Positions 26,101-38,953 of a stretch of DNA of 64,000 nucleotides are shown piece after piece. The DNA lies in assembly GCF_910592395.1 (NCBI RefSeq), contig NC_088309.1:7194501-7258500 (forward strand). The letters run 5' to 3'. The notes under the pieces are model-generated. The model was not told where the DNA came from and did not search any database. It was given only the letters and a program-made list of their open reading frames with translations. The stretch comes from Lineus longissimus (lineage: Eukaryota; Nemertea; Pilidiophora; Heteronemertea; Lineidae). Each line of letters starts with the position of its first letter. Position 1 is the stretch's first letter. Position numbers and translations under genes: made by a program.

Positions 26101-27876
26101 TGTAAACTCTGAAATCTTTGCAAGCATTTTATTTTGAAATTTTTGCAAAGGTACTGTCAAATGCAAACTTAAAGAGTGTAAAGATTTCAACTGGCATGCA
26201 TCTCAACAGCAAATGTAACGTCCATCGCCAACTGAAGATTAACAAATTTGCCAACGTACATGTAGCATCACGAAATGAACTGCCATTGACACTCCTCGAA
26301 AAAGAAACAGATTTAGGAGTAAAATACCCCCACTATATAGTCATCACTCTTCGGAAGGGAAAACATTTCAAAGAAAAATACCCATGTACCTTACTCTACA
26401 GATCAGACTGAAATGGGAGCAAAGAGATATTTTTTACAGCCATGTAAGTGAATTAAGGAAACTCCCACCCGCTTAAGTGATATCAAATCAGCACTAATTT
26501 TCACCTTAATGTTCGCCAAATCATATTTGAAGAAATGTGATCAGTTCTGTTTGGTTGATTAAAGACAGAACAAAAATATCAGCCCTTCAGATATTCTGTC
26601 GAAATGGTGATAATTCGTGGAGGTCAAGGAAACAACTTTTTGGTTCAGGCGGTTGCAACAGACACCCTCAGGAAAATAGGTAATTGTAAGAATTGAGAAA
26701 GTCGATTGAGTCTTTATTATCTCTTGGTAAATTGTCATTGCCTATCAGACAAAAAAGATTTTGTTCTCTATTTTGAATACAAGGTTTTTATAAGACAACA
26801 GCTTATGCAGTTGGTGCCACTGCATGCACAAAGGGTCAAATGGTGGTGGACAATATTGGTGGAAAAATCTGTATCTGGTGAACTACAAGTAGAAAGTACC
26901 TACAGCCAGAATCACAATTGACATTCGTCCTGCTTCGCATCAATGACACGCAACGTAGGCGCGAGTTGCACCCCAAGTTGCGCTTCAATGACACACCAGT
27001 GTCAGGGTAGCTGGGTAGTGCATCCCTGACACACAAATTTAAGGATGACAATTGTGATTTGGACTGTACGCCCTATCAGAGATCATTTTGAATGAGACTG
27101 GCCCAAGCCACTTAGTGATCACGCAAGGCAGAATTTTCACATATAAAGATTGGCTGCCACTTCTCCTATGATTGGGGCTTAGTAAAGGCAAAAAGGAGGA
27201 AAAGAACAAGATCAAGAATGCAATCACCCTTGGGGGATGGCAAAGTTCGGCCAAATTCACCGCAAATTTGTTCATCTCCAAGAGATGGAGGAGATGGCCG
27301 TGTACTGACAGACTGGCAGCTCTAAAATCATCGATCATAACATCAGGGGTGAGAGGACAACACAGGACATAAGTGCAATTTGAAAATAATTAGTTGTTGA
27401 TAAGAGCAGCTAGACAGTGTCAGGAACTCATCAATGGCGAATCACTGAAGGTTCCTTGATATATAAAGGCAATTCATTTGGAAAGAATTACCAGACACAG
27501 GCTATGCCATCTCTACCAGATACCATACTGAAGACTTTAAAAGTGCATCTGGTGAATGAAAGACACAGACTATGAATGTCAGTCAAACTGGGAAATTTTC
27601 GCACACACATTCATGATCAAATATTTTTTTAGCAAAAAAGAAAATCTAATTGAACTGACTGCAAGGGTTAACACTAAAAGCTTTTATAATGGTTGAGATT
27701 TCACAAAAAATCAAATTCGAATGCATAAAAACTGCATTATAGCATTGACTGAATGTGTTTCTATTTTCCTTGAGGTGGGGGAAGGGTGTGAAACACATTG
27801 TTATTTACAGACTGACCCAATTGAGATGACACCCTAAGACTGAACACAGTGATATTATCTCCAAGGACATGATGGC

Positions 27877-28077
27877 CAATTAGGCTGTTTTAACTTCTCA
27901 CCCCACACATGCATGAAAAACATCGCTAAATTATGCCCCCCTCCAATTAGGCTGTTTTAACTTCTCACCCCACACATGCATGAAAAACATCGCTAAATTA
28001 TGCCCCCCTCCAATTAGGCTGTTTTAACTTCTCACCCCACACATGCATGAAAAACATCGCTAAATTATGCCCCCCTC
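27877..28077. repeat. Perfect tandem triplication of a 67-bp unit
   Basis: Three consecutive units begin at 27877, 27944 and 28011. Each starts 'caattaggctgttttaac', contains 'cccacacatgcatgaaa' and ends in a C-rich 'atgcccccctc'. I see no difference between the three units, unlike every other repeat in this window. No frame is usefully open. Confidence 0.95.
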
Positions 28078-29760
28078 TCGGAAACTTCACTTGCACATCA
28101 TAAACAACCACTATTTATTATGTAACTCTCCAACAGTCAGGCCTGTGGTAAGCAGAGACAAATTTCACTAAAAGTGATCTTTATCAAAGGTGAGGTTTGC
28201 TTGTCTTCTATAAGACTAGATCATCGCTGTGAAGCGTTGTAGATATCAAATTCACTACAATTTTGCTCACAATTGATGGGCTGGTGCAGGCCTGGTGAGA
28301 TCCTGCCAGGCAAAGTAATGTCACGTTTAGTAATCAAATAAAGTGTTTTTAATGAGATGGTGGGACAGGAAGAAATAAAGAGTGATCAGTCGTTCGAAAT
28401 CTGGACAAACGCAGTCTGAATCTTGATCATAGTGAGGAGCAAGCATGTCAATAAAGGCAAGCAAGGCAAACATATTCTCAAGGACCAAAATCTAACCAAG
28501 ACCCTTAATATTCAGTACAAACTCCTAGGAGATTCCTTGTCGGTTTTTTTCTGATACATTTGCTAATCTCCCTGTCAACAAATCGGCAGTTGATTGGTCT
28601 GCCCAATAGGAAAAACCAGATCTGAATACCTGATCATACTGAAATGAGGAGCTGAAGTAACATCAAGCAGGCAATCAAACAAATTCTCAAGGGTGATGTT
28701 GCCAGTCATGCTACAAACTACTTCCTCTAACAAGATTTCTTGCAGGTTTTTACAGTTTTGCCAATCTGAAGCGTCTTGCAAAGATGCAATTGCAAAAATC
28801 TCATGTTTATGCTGGTCATTGAGGTGCCTGCAACAAGAACTGGCCATCATGATTCAACTGCAGGGTAACATTTCCTCATCCTTTCTAGAAAACTGGTGAT
28901 GATTTACTATCTTTGACAGCACAACTCATATTTTTACAGCACTTACTGTTGCAGTCAACAACATTTCGCATTAAAATTTAACAAGCATTTCAACTGAAAG
29001 TTGATGCTTTGCATTAGTAATCCAATACAGTCGTCAAAAGCCACATGATTATCACCTAATAAGGTAGGACAGAACTGGGGCACTTCCAATAGCAGTGAGG
29101 GAAATCTCCATCACCATTATGACAATGAGTGCTTCTCCTTGTTCATTTCGTCATGCCTCGTCCCTCGTTCCAAACAACGGCATGCCCGCTTTCATTGAAC
29201 TGGCATGATCGCCTTTTCCAACAAACTGGTATGCTCTTTTCAAACTGCCACAGCTTGGTTCATTCCATCAGAAGGATGAGTCTCTCAATGTTAAACATTC
29301 ACTCACAAGCTGGCTTGTCCTGTATTCCAACACCACAATTCGGTAAAAGTGGAGATTTATTGGTGCCTGGTACCATAGATTTTCTGGTGTCGATACCGTG
29401 CCTGAGCAGGAACAAGCTGCCACTGCATTGATTCAATGTTGGTAATATGATGTGACATTGCCATAGTTATCGTGTTCATCTCCGGGCATGCACCAATCAA
29501 TAACCATGCAGATCTAGTTTCTATGGCAAAGGACGATATCAGTGGGGCTCGCATGGAGTGTCAAATCTGAGGTAGGAAATAATCATTTCGATCAGGTCGT
29601 ATTTCAATCACGTTAAGGGAAAATCCAAGGGCTTGGTCACTGCTTGTCGGCTGTGACCGGGGAAAGCATAGGGTATCTAAATCATAATTTTGGAGAAATT
29701 ATTTAGTGGCAGTGTGAAACAACAATCAAGAGTTTGCCATTAGTGCCCTAGCCATTACTA

Positions 29761-29865
29761 CAACACTCACAGGGCTCTATCATTGCTGCCCGACCACGAA
29801 ACAACACTCACAGGGCTCATTTGTCTTTCCTGCCCTTGCCCAAGATCAACACTCGCAGGACTGTC
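29761..29865. repeat. Short imperfect tandem repeat around 'caacactcacagggctc'
   Basis: The phrase occurs at 29761 and 29802 unchanged, and at 29847 as 'caacactcgcaggactg'. The period is 41-45 bp and each copy is followed by a C-rich spacer. It is non-coding. Confidence 0.6.
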
Positions 29866-31250
29866 AGATTAAAGAGATCCAATTAAAACCCAGTGTGTGA
29901 CCACATATAGCATTAGCATAGGATCAAAATCAATTGAAATGTTTCTCCCAACTCTCATGCAAGGATGATGGAATCATTCAACCAGAAGCCATAAAATGAG
30001 ATTACAAGAGGACAAGAAATCAATCGGACCAGTTAGCGAGCTCTTATAATATCCACCTACACAATCTTGACGCCTGACATATTCATCATAACCGGATACT
30101 TTCATGCATCATCAATGATTATGCCACGCGATAGATTATAACAAGGATGGAAACAAAGGCACTCAGGGCCATCAACAAGTTTATCAGGAAATAATCATTA
30201 TGTACCAGTTGTCACACTTTGCTGTTGTTTCTTTTTTTGTCAGGTTCTTGGAGTGACAATATATTTTCACCACAAAACGCAACAAAACTCATCCCTGGCT
30301 TTTGATTTAAAGGTAATATACCTACCGGTGTAATATTTTCACATAATGGACTCAAAAAATGCAATCTTCAAGAGTTTTTGAGGCTTCTGGATGCATCTTA
30401 CGAAGTTCAATGAAGTTAGATTAATACACCATCAATCCTGTGATACAAACATGAAATGTGACAGAATGAGGTACGTGCCCCTGTTATCGGTTCCGCAAAA
30501 ATCGATCGAGCTTATAGTCTGCCGAGCATGTCGAATACAGAGCGGAACTTGCCGGTTGCTGGTAATCTCCCCTGGGAACAAGATCAAGGCAATGACAGCT
30601 TCTTAATGAACGCAGAACTCGGATTAGAAATAGACACTCAAAGGATCCGTGTTCATTTAATGGAGATGTCTTCATGGTACATATGGTAAAAGGTTTAGGC
30701 AAGATGATCCCCATCAAACCAAAAACCTGTATGTTCAAATTTGTACACATACGTATATCATTGTGTTTAAACAATACATAATCATTGATGCTTATGCTAA
30801 AGAATGTCATCAGCAGGTGATTGTTTGATATCATACAGAATGTTATATACATGGCCAAAAGATACAATGTCATGTTTCCTTCGTTCACAAGAACTTATTT
30901 TTATGCCTTCTTTTCTGTTCTTGTTCTTTTACCAGGTTTGGAGTTGCCTCATCAATGTTGGACCAAAGTCAAAGATCTCATGATGATGAAAAGGAAAAGA
31001 GGCACATAGGGACTTGATCTATTATCTTTCATTATAGCGAATTGTCCAGAACAAACTTCTTTCGCATCATTGTCCTTTACCATGACATTTACTACCAAGC
31101 ACAAACCTGTGAAACAAAGAAGGGGTAAGCGAGTAAAATTTGAAAACACCTTAGTTGCAATGGTACATTTAAAGATGGATTATGCATACCTCGTTTTGAC
31201 CAAGGCACAGATGTTTTAGTGAGACAACCATACCCTCTTGCATTGTCTTG

Positions 31251-31280
31251 GGTTGGTATGGGTTGGTATGGGTTGGTATA
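31251..31280. repeat. Three copies of the decamer ggttggtatg
   Basis: The decamer is repeated three times with only the last base changed. It is a simple minisatellite seed in the presumed PDE8 intron. Confidence 0.85.
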
Positions 31281-33193
31281 AAATGTATCAAGTTTGAGGT
31301 GGTTTAGAAAAGAAATAAGATACCACACATCAGTATTGGTAATTTATTGCCTCACCAAACATGGCAAACACTGCACTGGGGGGGTGCTGTCATTTTGGCC
31401 GACATTTTAACTCTGCCCTCGTGTTGTTTTATAAGACAACCAATACCAATAGTGATGTTTCCACTCCTTTTTACCTCAAAGGTCAAATAGTCGATGTCAC
31501 ATTTAAGAGAACTATCCTACAATATGGCTGATTTATCCCGGGTGATTTTGAGGATCTCAAGAAAGGGAGAAATTGGCCAAATCACCCATATTGATCTGCC
31601 AATCATGTCAAATGAAGCATATTGGCAAAACTGATGGTGGTACATGTACATCAATAGATTTGCTGCTTTCATTGAAGATCAATAAACTGGAGGGAACAGC
31701 ATACAGCAATCTAATTGACTTTGTGTTTACTTTATTTGTCAACCAATACTTTACATCCTGGCATATCGAACAGCTGCAAGAAACGTGACCAGTTTGAAAG
31801 TAGGAAAGGTTGGTTACCAATTTAATGCCCACAAATATCACCAAATTGGCAAATTGGATGGAAATTAGAATGTGTGATATCCATTCTGAACAATGCAGCA
31901 AATTAGATTTTCAAGTGAAAAAAAGAAAAACTGACTGGTCAATAATAATATTATAATAACTGATAACAAAATCTTCTCCAAATTCAATTTTTTGGGGTGT
32001 GGGGGTGAATACTCCCCCTTTTTCCTGTTCTGTAAAAATAGGCAACTCCCACATCCATAATTTTCACATCTAGACAATTGCTCAACATTTTGTTTGGAGT
32101 TGCATTTCCCTTCTCATCTCTTTCTTTTCCTAACATTTTTAGCTCAAATCGTACATGCTACAATTGGCCTTTCCTAGACGGCCTTTAGAAGAGCACAATG
32201 AAGAGCAATAACAGTATTAAAATGTCAGTTAATGAAAAGTATTGTGTTCACGTACATGTATCATAAAACCACATGACAACTATTTCAGAATTTTGTTGCC
32301 AGAAATCACTGCCATTGGGCTTCAAATGTAAGCGTCACCACTAAGGGGTAAAAGCTCTACTGAGAATTATAACAAGATCAGACCAACTTGTTACAGCATT
32401 GCCATGGCAACGTATGTCAAAGAATTCTCACTTTACATAAAATAAAGAACGGATGGGTATTTACTTTGGCATCACTGCCATGCCCATTACAGGAGAAGCA
32501 AAATAGAAATGTTGGGATAGTAAATTATGATTTGCATCACTGACACAAAGGTTTTTGCTCATAGTTTCTGGCAATGTACACACCTTAGGAGCCCACATCC
32601 AGAAAAATCGAAGAGCTTCTCCTTGTCAGTTTTTGAAAAGAACTCTATAGAAATCCAAAGAACTGGCTAAAGAGTAGCTTGCATAAGAAAAACAATGAAC
32701 AGGTGTATTCTGTCAATTAATCCAGGGTATTTTAGAAATGTTCCAGATTTCAAAGGTATCTTTGAAATATAGGCAAATGTTCGATAACAAGGACGAAGGA
32801 ACTTCTGACTGTATATATAACAATTTGCAGTATCAAGTAGGCCTAAATGAAAATGTCATGAATGTTGGCCTACTTGATTTATCCCGAGCAAGGTTGTACC
32901 GTGACTGTAAAGACCCCGTAAAGAACACCCCTCCCCTCGTCAGATAACTTGCATCTTTTCAAAAAGATACTGTCATGGCTTTGTCTGGGGCCAATGAAGC
33001 AAAAGTGGCATAGCTCCCCCCTCTACCCTCACCCCCCCCCCGCGTAAGTCAACTCATGAACCACATGATACTGTGTGTGGGGACTCAGTCAGAGGCAAAC
33101 AAAGCTAAGGACGAAGGTCAACTTGGCGAGGGGATGCAACTCAGATAATGAGTTATTGAATAAGATTAAGAATGCACCAATTCGGGGGCCTAC

Positions 33194-33448
33194 CTTTAGA
33201 ATATAGCAGCTGGTCTGGGTCTCAGCTTCTATGCTAACAGTCAGGGTGCTCCGCCTCGAGCGCTTCCCAGCAGAACCATGTGAACGACTTGGCCTGGCCT
33301 CAGACTCCCGTTCCCCCAGCGGAGGGTCCACTGGCCTTCCAGGCAGATTTGCGGCCACGATTGAAGGTCTTGGAGAATTCGAATCGTCAGAATCTCGGCA
33401 ATAACTTACTCCTGAATGAGAACCATGAACACTGGGGGTGCAACCCAT
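33194..33448 (-). CDS. PDE8: PDE8-type cAMP phosphodiesterase, first coding exon (partial gene)
   Basis: The exon encodes 85 residues starting MGCTPSVHGSHSGVSYCRDS and reaching an acidic SIEAETQTSCYILK end, where an AAG/GTAGGC donor follows on the minus strand. The opening closely follows the N-terminus I know for vertebrate PDE8B and PDE8A: MGCxPS start, YCRDSD block, and a later EAETQT block. In this family Gly2 is a predicted N-myristoylation site and Cys3 a palmitoylation site, and both are present here, so the enzyme is expected at membranes. The exon is GC-richer than its surroundings and ends in phase 0. The REC, PAS and HD-type catalytic domains are not in the window. Residues 25-75 are low-complexity, rich in Pro, Ser and Arg. 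PDE8 hydrolyses cAMP with high affinity. I cannot decide between A and B paralogues; a single invertebrate PDE8 is likely. Confidence 0.85.
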
Positions 33449-35595
33449 TTTAACACTCAGAAATCAGAAGAAATGTCCAGCTGTCATTCACAGCACGAGG
33501 TGAGGCACCGCCATTGTTGCAGAATATGATATAAGGCAGATGAGTACCACGTGTGACACCTCGCGATCACTTCCGTCAACAAAGCCACGTGCGTAGTGCC
33601 TGGTCAAATTCGCCCCAGTGCCGAGATACAAAATCTTTTCCACGTTTTTATCTTTGCTGTTATCGACACGAGCTTGCAATTAATATCTCATCAGCGAGCA
33701 ATTTACAAAAACTGTTTACATTCACATCAAGCAATTATTTGATTTGGGAAGGCATATGTTGTATGTCTCCCTGTACAGTAGAGACCATATCACAACCAAT
33801 CTGAAGACACTGACAGTACTCCCCCAGTAGCTGCTACAATGTCCAAGATCTGAATAGTAGGCTAGTTACCAGCCAGCTTCACTCGTCCTAGACACTGTCA
33901 CAACCAAGCTGATGACAGTAGCTGTTACAATTCTGATTTTACGACGGCGAATCCAAGATCTTTTTCGTTAGGCCCTTGTGCCTGCGGTATATGGAATAGA
34001 CGGCCAAGTACGTTGTACCTGTCTTCACAAGCATGGTAAGAGGCCCTGGTGTGCATGTCATCTAGAGCACAGTGAGATGTTATGTCAGTCCAAGACAGCA
34101 GGCCCAGATGACTGCTCAGTGTGTGAGAGACAAGACAAGGCTGTGAATGTTTTCCAGAAAATTGTGAGATGCTGGATAAGGAGTCCTACCAGCAAATTTC
34201 AGCAAATTTTGGGCTTGTATTCACAAATGAATTCTTATTCATAATCCAAGCTATTTTTTTTATATTCCATGTCAGCACAGACTTATGACCATAATATAAG
34301 TACAGATTCAACAATCAAATATTGTTGGATTTTCTTCCAAAAGTACATAATAAGACCAGGCTCTGGTCAATGTTTAATACCCATCGCTGACATACCAGGT
34401 TGGCCTGGCCCCTACCATCATAAAAAACCTGTGGTTCAACGGTTAGAATGCTGGACTTTCGATCTTATCACGGGTTCGACACCCCATGTACATCCATCCA
34501 CAACAGTCAACAGCTAGGTAGGCAAGTTAAAGTTACCCAAAGTTGCCAATAGTGGTCTCTCCACTCCCATTATTATTTTCATTTGTATGACAAACCGGTA
34601 TAACAATATAAACCATAGGGTTCGCAAGAGGTCAATATTCTACTGCGGTCCACCGTGAATGCCCTCAGTGCTGCCATCTACTAATAATTTGTGAAACTAA
34701 TAGTTACATCGTATCCCGTTAGAGGCCACCAATACACTTCCGGGTTTTGTACCCATTGTTGTGGCTTTGTCTCGTTTCTCGATTTACTCTGGCCGTGTAG
34801 CCCAGAAACTGCTACAACCTAACCAACAGAAGCCTGAGATTGAGAAAGAAATCTGACTACAATCCAACTGTAAACGTAGACCTATATTAACTTAGTAGAA
34901 TGTATTGCGGGTAGTATAGTGTGTGCTGCATGCTTGCTAACTCACACAGTAACTGTGTCATGCTCATGCCGTCATGGTCTAGTACAGTTACAGGGTGTCT
35001 CAAATCACAGGCCACTGAATCAATGGTCAGTAAGGTGTTAAATAATTGTAAAATGTCCGTGAAGGGTTAAGGAGCAAAACGAGAACTGTTGAAAAACACG
35101 CTGTTGCCATAATCCAGTGCACCATGATAATCAAATTTTTCCTGCATATGTCATAATTATGAACTTTGATATTGATAATCCTGTTCATCAGTCGATCAAC
35201 GTGTCACAGGGTCATTTGTGGTGATACGGAAAGTTCATCTGATATCAGGCAAATATCGAGCTAATGTGATAACCTTTCTGGCAGTGAAGATCATGCCAGC
35301 AAAATGAGATTACGGTTTTGGTGATGTTTGTTGAATCATTCCTAACAGTCATTATTTGTAGTGGAGGTTAACCTGGCTATGGTCATCAACTCCTGTTACT
35401 CAAGTAGGCAATGCCATTTTGATAGAGTCATTGGTTATTCAACTTCTATTTGTTCGACTGTATTTTGGCCAAAGTGTGCATGTTATAAATATGAGTGCTC
35501 CAATAAGCAAGGTAACATCAAGCTTTCAAGTCCACTTTAAGTTTATTTTGCACTTGCAGAGAGAAGTTTGGCCAGGGAATTGAGAAACGTGCAAT
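33449..35595. promoter_or_regulatory. Divergent intergenic region between PDE8 and PGPEP1
   Basis: The 2.1 kb between the two start codons should hold both promoters and 5' leaders. I see no TATA box placed convincingly. A tRNA-like relic lies inside at 34428-34495. Open frames here begin at non-ATG codons and look like chance. Confidence 0.5.
34428..34495 (+). repeat. tRNA-derived SINE head or tRNA pseudogene
   Basis: An A-box-like 'gtggttcaacggttagaatg' and a nearly canonical B box 'gggttcgacacc' lie about 30 bp apart, as in RNA polymerase III tRNA promoters. The anticodon stem does not pair and the acceptor ends do not match, so it is not a functional tRNA. About 50 bp downstream the phrase 'gccaatagtggtctct' resembles one near 44405 in the NWD intron, which suggests a shared repeat body. 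Confidence 0.5.
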
Positions 35596-36938
35596 ATGGG
35601 AGACGCGGCGGAGGAGAAGGAAACAGTAATTGTAACAGGTATGACCACCTCTAACGAATGGTTTGAGGACACAAAAGATTTCATTATAGTTTACATCTGT
35701 TCTTACCCGCTGATACTTGGCGAACTTCAACTTTGTGTAAAGCACATTTTTGAGAAATTCTTGAGATCCCAGAGTCTTTCTGTGAATGTTGTATAGCAGC
35801 CACATATATTCAGTGTTTTGCTCACCTTCAAACTCTATCATGTATGGGAAGGACAAATTGGCTTGGACAGGATTACCTCTTTAGACTCCTGACTTCTTGG
35901 TTAGAAATCTGGCATCTGAAACCAATACACCAATTGCCGAGTAATATATGATACCACTAATGCTATTGATGTTTCTATTATTTCATCTCCTGTTTTCAGG
36001 GTTTGGTCCTTTCAAAAGTCATGATGTCAATGCAAGCTGGTCTGCCGTGAAGGAGCTGGAGAGGTTGGGCCTGGATGATAAGTACAATCTAGTGGTGGCA
36101 GAAATTCCTGTCGAATATGACACAGTCAATGATATTATTCCAAAAATGTGGCGGTCACATAAACCGCATGTAAGTATCAACACTAAGAAGTTGCGCATCA
36201 TTTACGACTCCTGCTCGACTTTAAATCTAACGTCATATCAGTTCACATCCAGAGTTACGTACGAGTTGATTGAAATAAATCATGCATGTTATTTTTCATT
36301 CTTGTTATTTGCCATTAGTTGCTGTCATTTCTCAGTAACAAACAATTCATTCTTGTTACAGCTTGTTGTCCACGTTGGTGTGTCAGGCATAGCCAGGAAC
36401 CTCACCCTTGAACAATGTGCCCATAATGACGGAATTACCATGGAAGACGTGAAAGGCAGGGTGCCACTAACCCACTGCTGCATTGAGGGCAGCCCAAAGA
36501 AACTGACGTCAGAACTACAAATGAATGTCATTTGTGATAAAGTGAATCGCTGCGGTTGTGGAGTCACTAGTGTGGTGTCACATGACCCTGGAAGGTAAGT
36601 GCTTTAACATGCTTAAATCTTGATGAATAGGCAACCGCTGCCCCATGGGGGTTCCAGGATTTGAAATAATTTCACTGTTGAAGTTCTAAGTTAAGGAAAG
36701 CAGGAATATCATGTTTCAACGCAGATTCACTTTTAGCTAAGAGAAATTTGTGAATTACTAATACGTTTTCACTTCTTACAGGTACTTATGTAACTACATC
36801 TTTTATAAGTCCCTGGATATCGACCCATCACGGACTGCTTTCATCCACGTTCCTATCTTAGGCAATCCCTACACAGCTGAAGAACTCGCCATCGGCCTTA
36901 AGATGTCTGTTATGCAAATGCTGGAGCAGCTTTCTTGA
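35596..36938 (+). CDS. PGPEP1: Pyroglutamyl-peptidase 1 (pyrrolidone-carboxylate peptidase)
   Basis: Four exons: 35596-35638, 36000-36169, 36362-36594 and 36782-36938. All introns are GT-AG, phases match, and the joined frame gives 200 residues (human protein about 209). The enzyme is a cytosolic cysteine peptidase of family C15 that removes N-terminal pyroglutamate from peptides. The protein opens with VIVTGFGPF, the family signature, and has the VVHVGVSG block. The catalytic triad can be read directly: Glu88 in LTLEQCAHN, Cys152 in DPGRYLCNY and His171 in AFIHVPILG. The C-terminus stops at EQLS, a little shorter than the vertebrate tail. The ATG chosen is the first in frame and directly precedes the conserved strand. 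It is complete and looks functional. The nearest gene upstream, PDE8, runs the other way. Confidence 0.96.
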
Positions 36939-38953
36939 AATTCCATCATGTTGACTGACTTTTAACACCATCCAATAATTGGACTGCATCCTAGCGAAAA
37001 TAGATAAGACATTAAATGATCAATACTCTGGAGCTGACAAGGAGATTTTAAAATTCTAACATCATGACCCGTTTATGTTAGAGGAGGAATAGCATGTGGG
37101 AAATTCCCTATTTGGGTCAGGATCGCTGCAAAAAGATCACACACAGTTTTCTTTCACTCCGAGTTGAGAGAAAGTTTCACAGGCTTTTGATTGAGATTAA
37201 CTTGTACGAAGGTGTGGCTTTCTAACTGTTGAACTGCAGTGTTATAAATGATCACGGTTCAAGTAAATCAAGATGATAAATGATAATTTTTGTCTTCTCT
37301 ATTTTGTGATATCATTGCTCTTGTAAAGAACTGGGATGTCATAGCATATATTGATATATATGCACTGTTTTTACCAATCACCGACATTACTGTAATAGCC
37401 ATATTTGATTGTTTGTGCTTTTGGTTAGGATGTAATCCTTGTCATTTCACCAGTGGTGATTCAACCAATTTGGTAATTCATTGTAAAAACATGTTAATGA
37501 TAAAAGGTGGCGTGTCTCAAGATATTGTTGGGACAGCAATATTGATAGTTACTGAGTCCCCTGTAGTGTAAGAGGGCAGTTCTTGGGAGGCTCAACAAAT
37601 TTACACATTCTACAAACTCTTGAATGCCTACAGCACCTTTGCAAAGGAACTCTGTTCCTATCTTGTTGCCCAGCATTGTCTTGAATCTGTTCACCTTTAA
37701 GAGACACCCACTTCAAAATGTGTTTTGTTAAATTTTACTTAACCTTTGTTGTAATCACTTGTACAGAGAAGCACACACCAATCACATTTGTTGCTTGACA
37801 GGCCTGTACTTTACCCACAGAAACATACTGTTCACAGTGGGTTCAATTGAAATTTTCTGCTGGGAACATGTAAACAATGACTGAAGAAGCTATATGGCTG
37901 TTCTCGTCAAGTTGGTGTTTATAAAATTCAATATCAAGTTTAGTATATTCAGTATTTCTAGAGACTTAGTCATTGGAGAACGATACATTGCTTTACCCCT
38001 CAATCATACTTCATAATTGGGTAGAGCAAACTTATGTCTTTGAAAATACAATAAGTTGCTCCAATTACATGTATGTTGGAAGCCCCTTCAGTTGTTATTA
38101 AAATAATTCTTTGTATAAAACCACTATCATCTGGTGCTTTTGCCAATTTTCTGGCCGTTAACATCTGTCACTTTTTGACATTGAGAAAATTTATAATGTT
38201 ACTACGTAGCAATGTACTTTAATGAAACATTCCATGATTTCACTAGTGTTAGACCTCACATTTGGAACCCAGATAATCATGGTTTGTAATGCTTTTGTTG
38301 CCATGGCAACATTTATGTTTAAAGTATGCTTCAAAGTAGTAAATGCATTTTAGCCCTGGATTAGATTTATGTGTTTTATTTCGTGAATTAAATCAGTTAG
38401 TATTGCATTTTTGTCTTGTGTTCAGTGTACCGTTAGAAAGTGGAAATGAAATATGGGTACTTGGTTGAATATAATGGCAAAAGAAAAACTTGTATTAAAA
38501 TTATCGGTTTGGCGATTCCTTCTAATCCTAGTAGTGATACTTGTGTGTTTTTATTGACCATCTCAAATATCGTCACATTCCATTCCTCATGTGTTTGCAT
38601 ACTCATTCATATTGTGGTCATTCCCATATTTCGTTGCCACCACCAGAATTCCACATCTGCAACATAAACTTGATTTTTAATAATTTCATAAATTAGAATT
38701 GAAATTTTGGTCCAGTATAAGTTTGCATTTGACTATTTATTCACAAAAGTTTGATTACGAAAATAAGATGCCGTATGTATTTTAAAGTTATGCAGTAATG
38801 ATTTATGTACTTATACTTCCATTTCTGTGCTATTCTGTACCAATAAATATGGAGTAAAAATAATGACTACCTGGTTGTTCGATAGTCTATATTGAGGCAC
38901 CTGATTCAATGAAAGGAGAGGAAAACAGCTTTTATATTGAAAGAAAATCCCAA
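36939..38953. other. PGPEP1 3' flank, no gene seen
   Basis: AT-rich DNA with no recognisable exon. The PGPEP1 3' untranslated region must begin here. I see no clear AATAAA close to the stop codon, and the canonical hexamer near 38842 is too far away to assign with confidence. Confidence 0.5.

Larger units (their letters stand above)
1..33193 (-). other. Presumed first intron of the PDE8-like gene, open at the left edge
   Basis: No stretch here gives a recognisable protein on either strand. Open frames are short, usually begin at non-ATG codons and are scattered evenly over both strands. I looked on the minus strand for the next PDE8 segment (the receiver-like region that follows the lipid-anchor exon, with its HH-D/E-I-I-x-I-D-H core) and did not find it. 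The downstream exons therefore probably lie to the left of the window, which would make this an intron of at least 33 kb. The repeats I could identify inside it are listed separately. Everything else here reads as unremarkable AT-rich intronic or intergenic DNA. A small or divergent exon, or a non-coding RNA, could have been missed. Confidence 0.5.

Noticed and set aside
33978-34244. Cysteine-rich plus-strand frame upstream of PGPEP1
   Set aside because: It begins at GTG, the Cys spacing fits no known fold I recognise, and nothing supports expression; probably chance.
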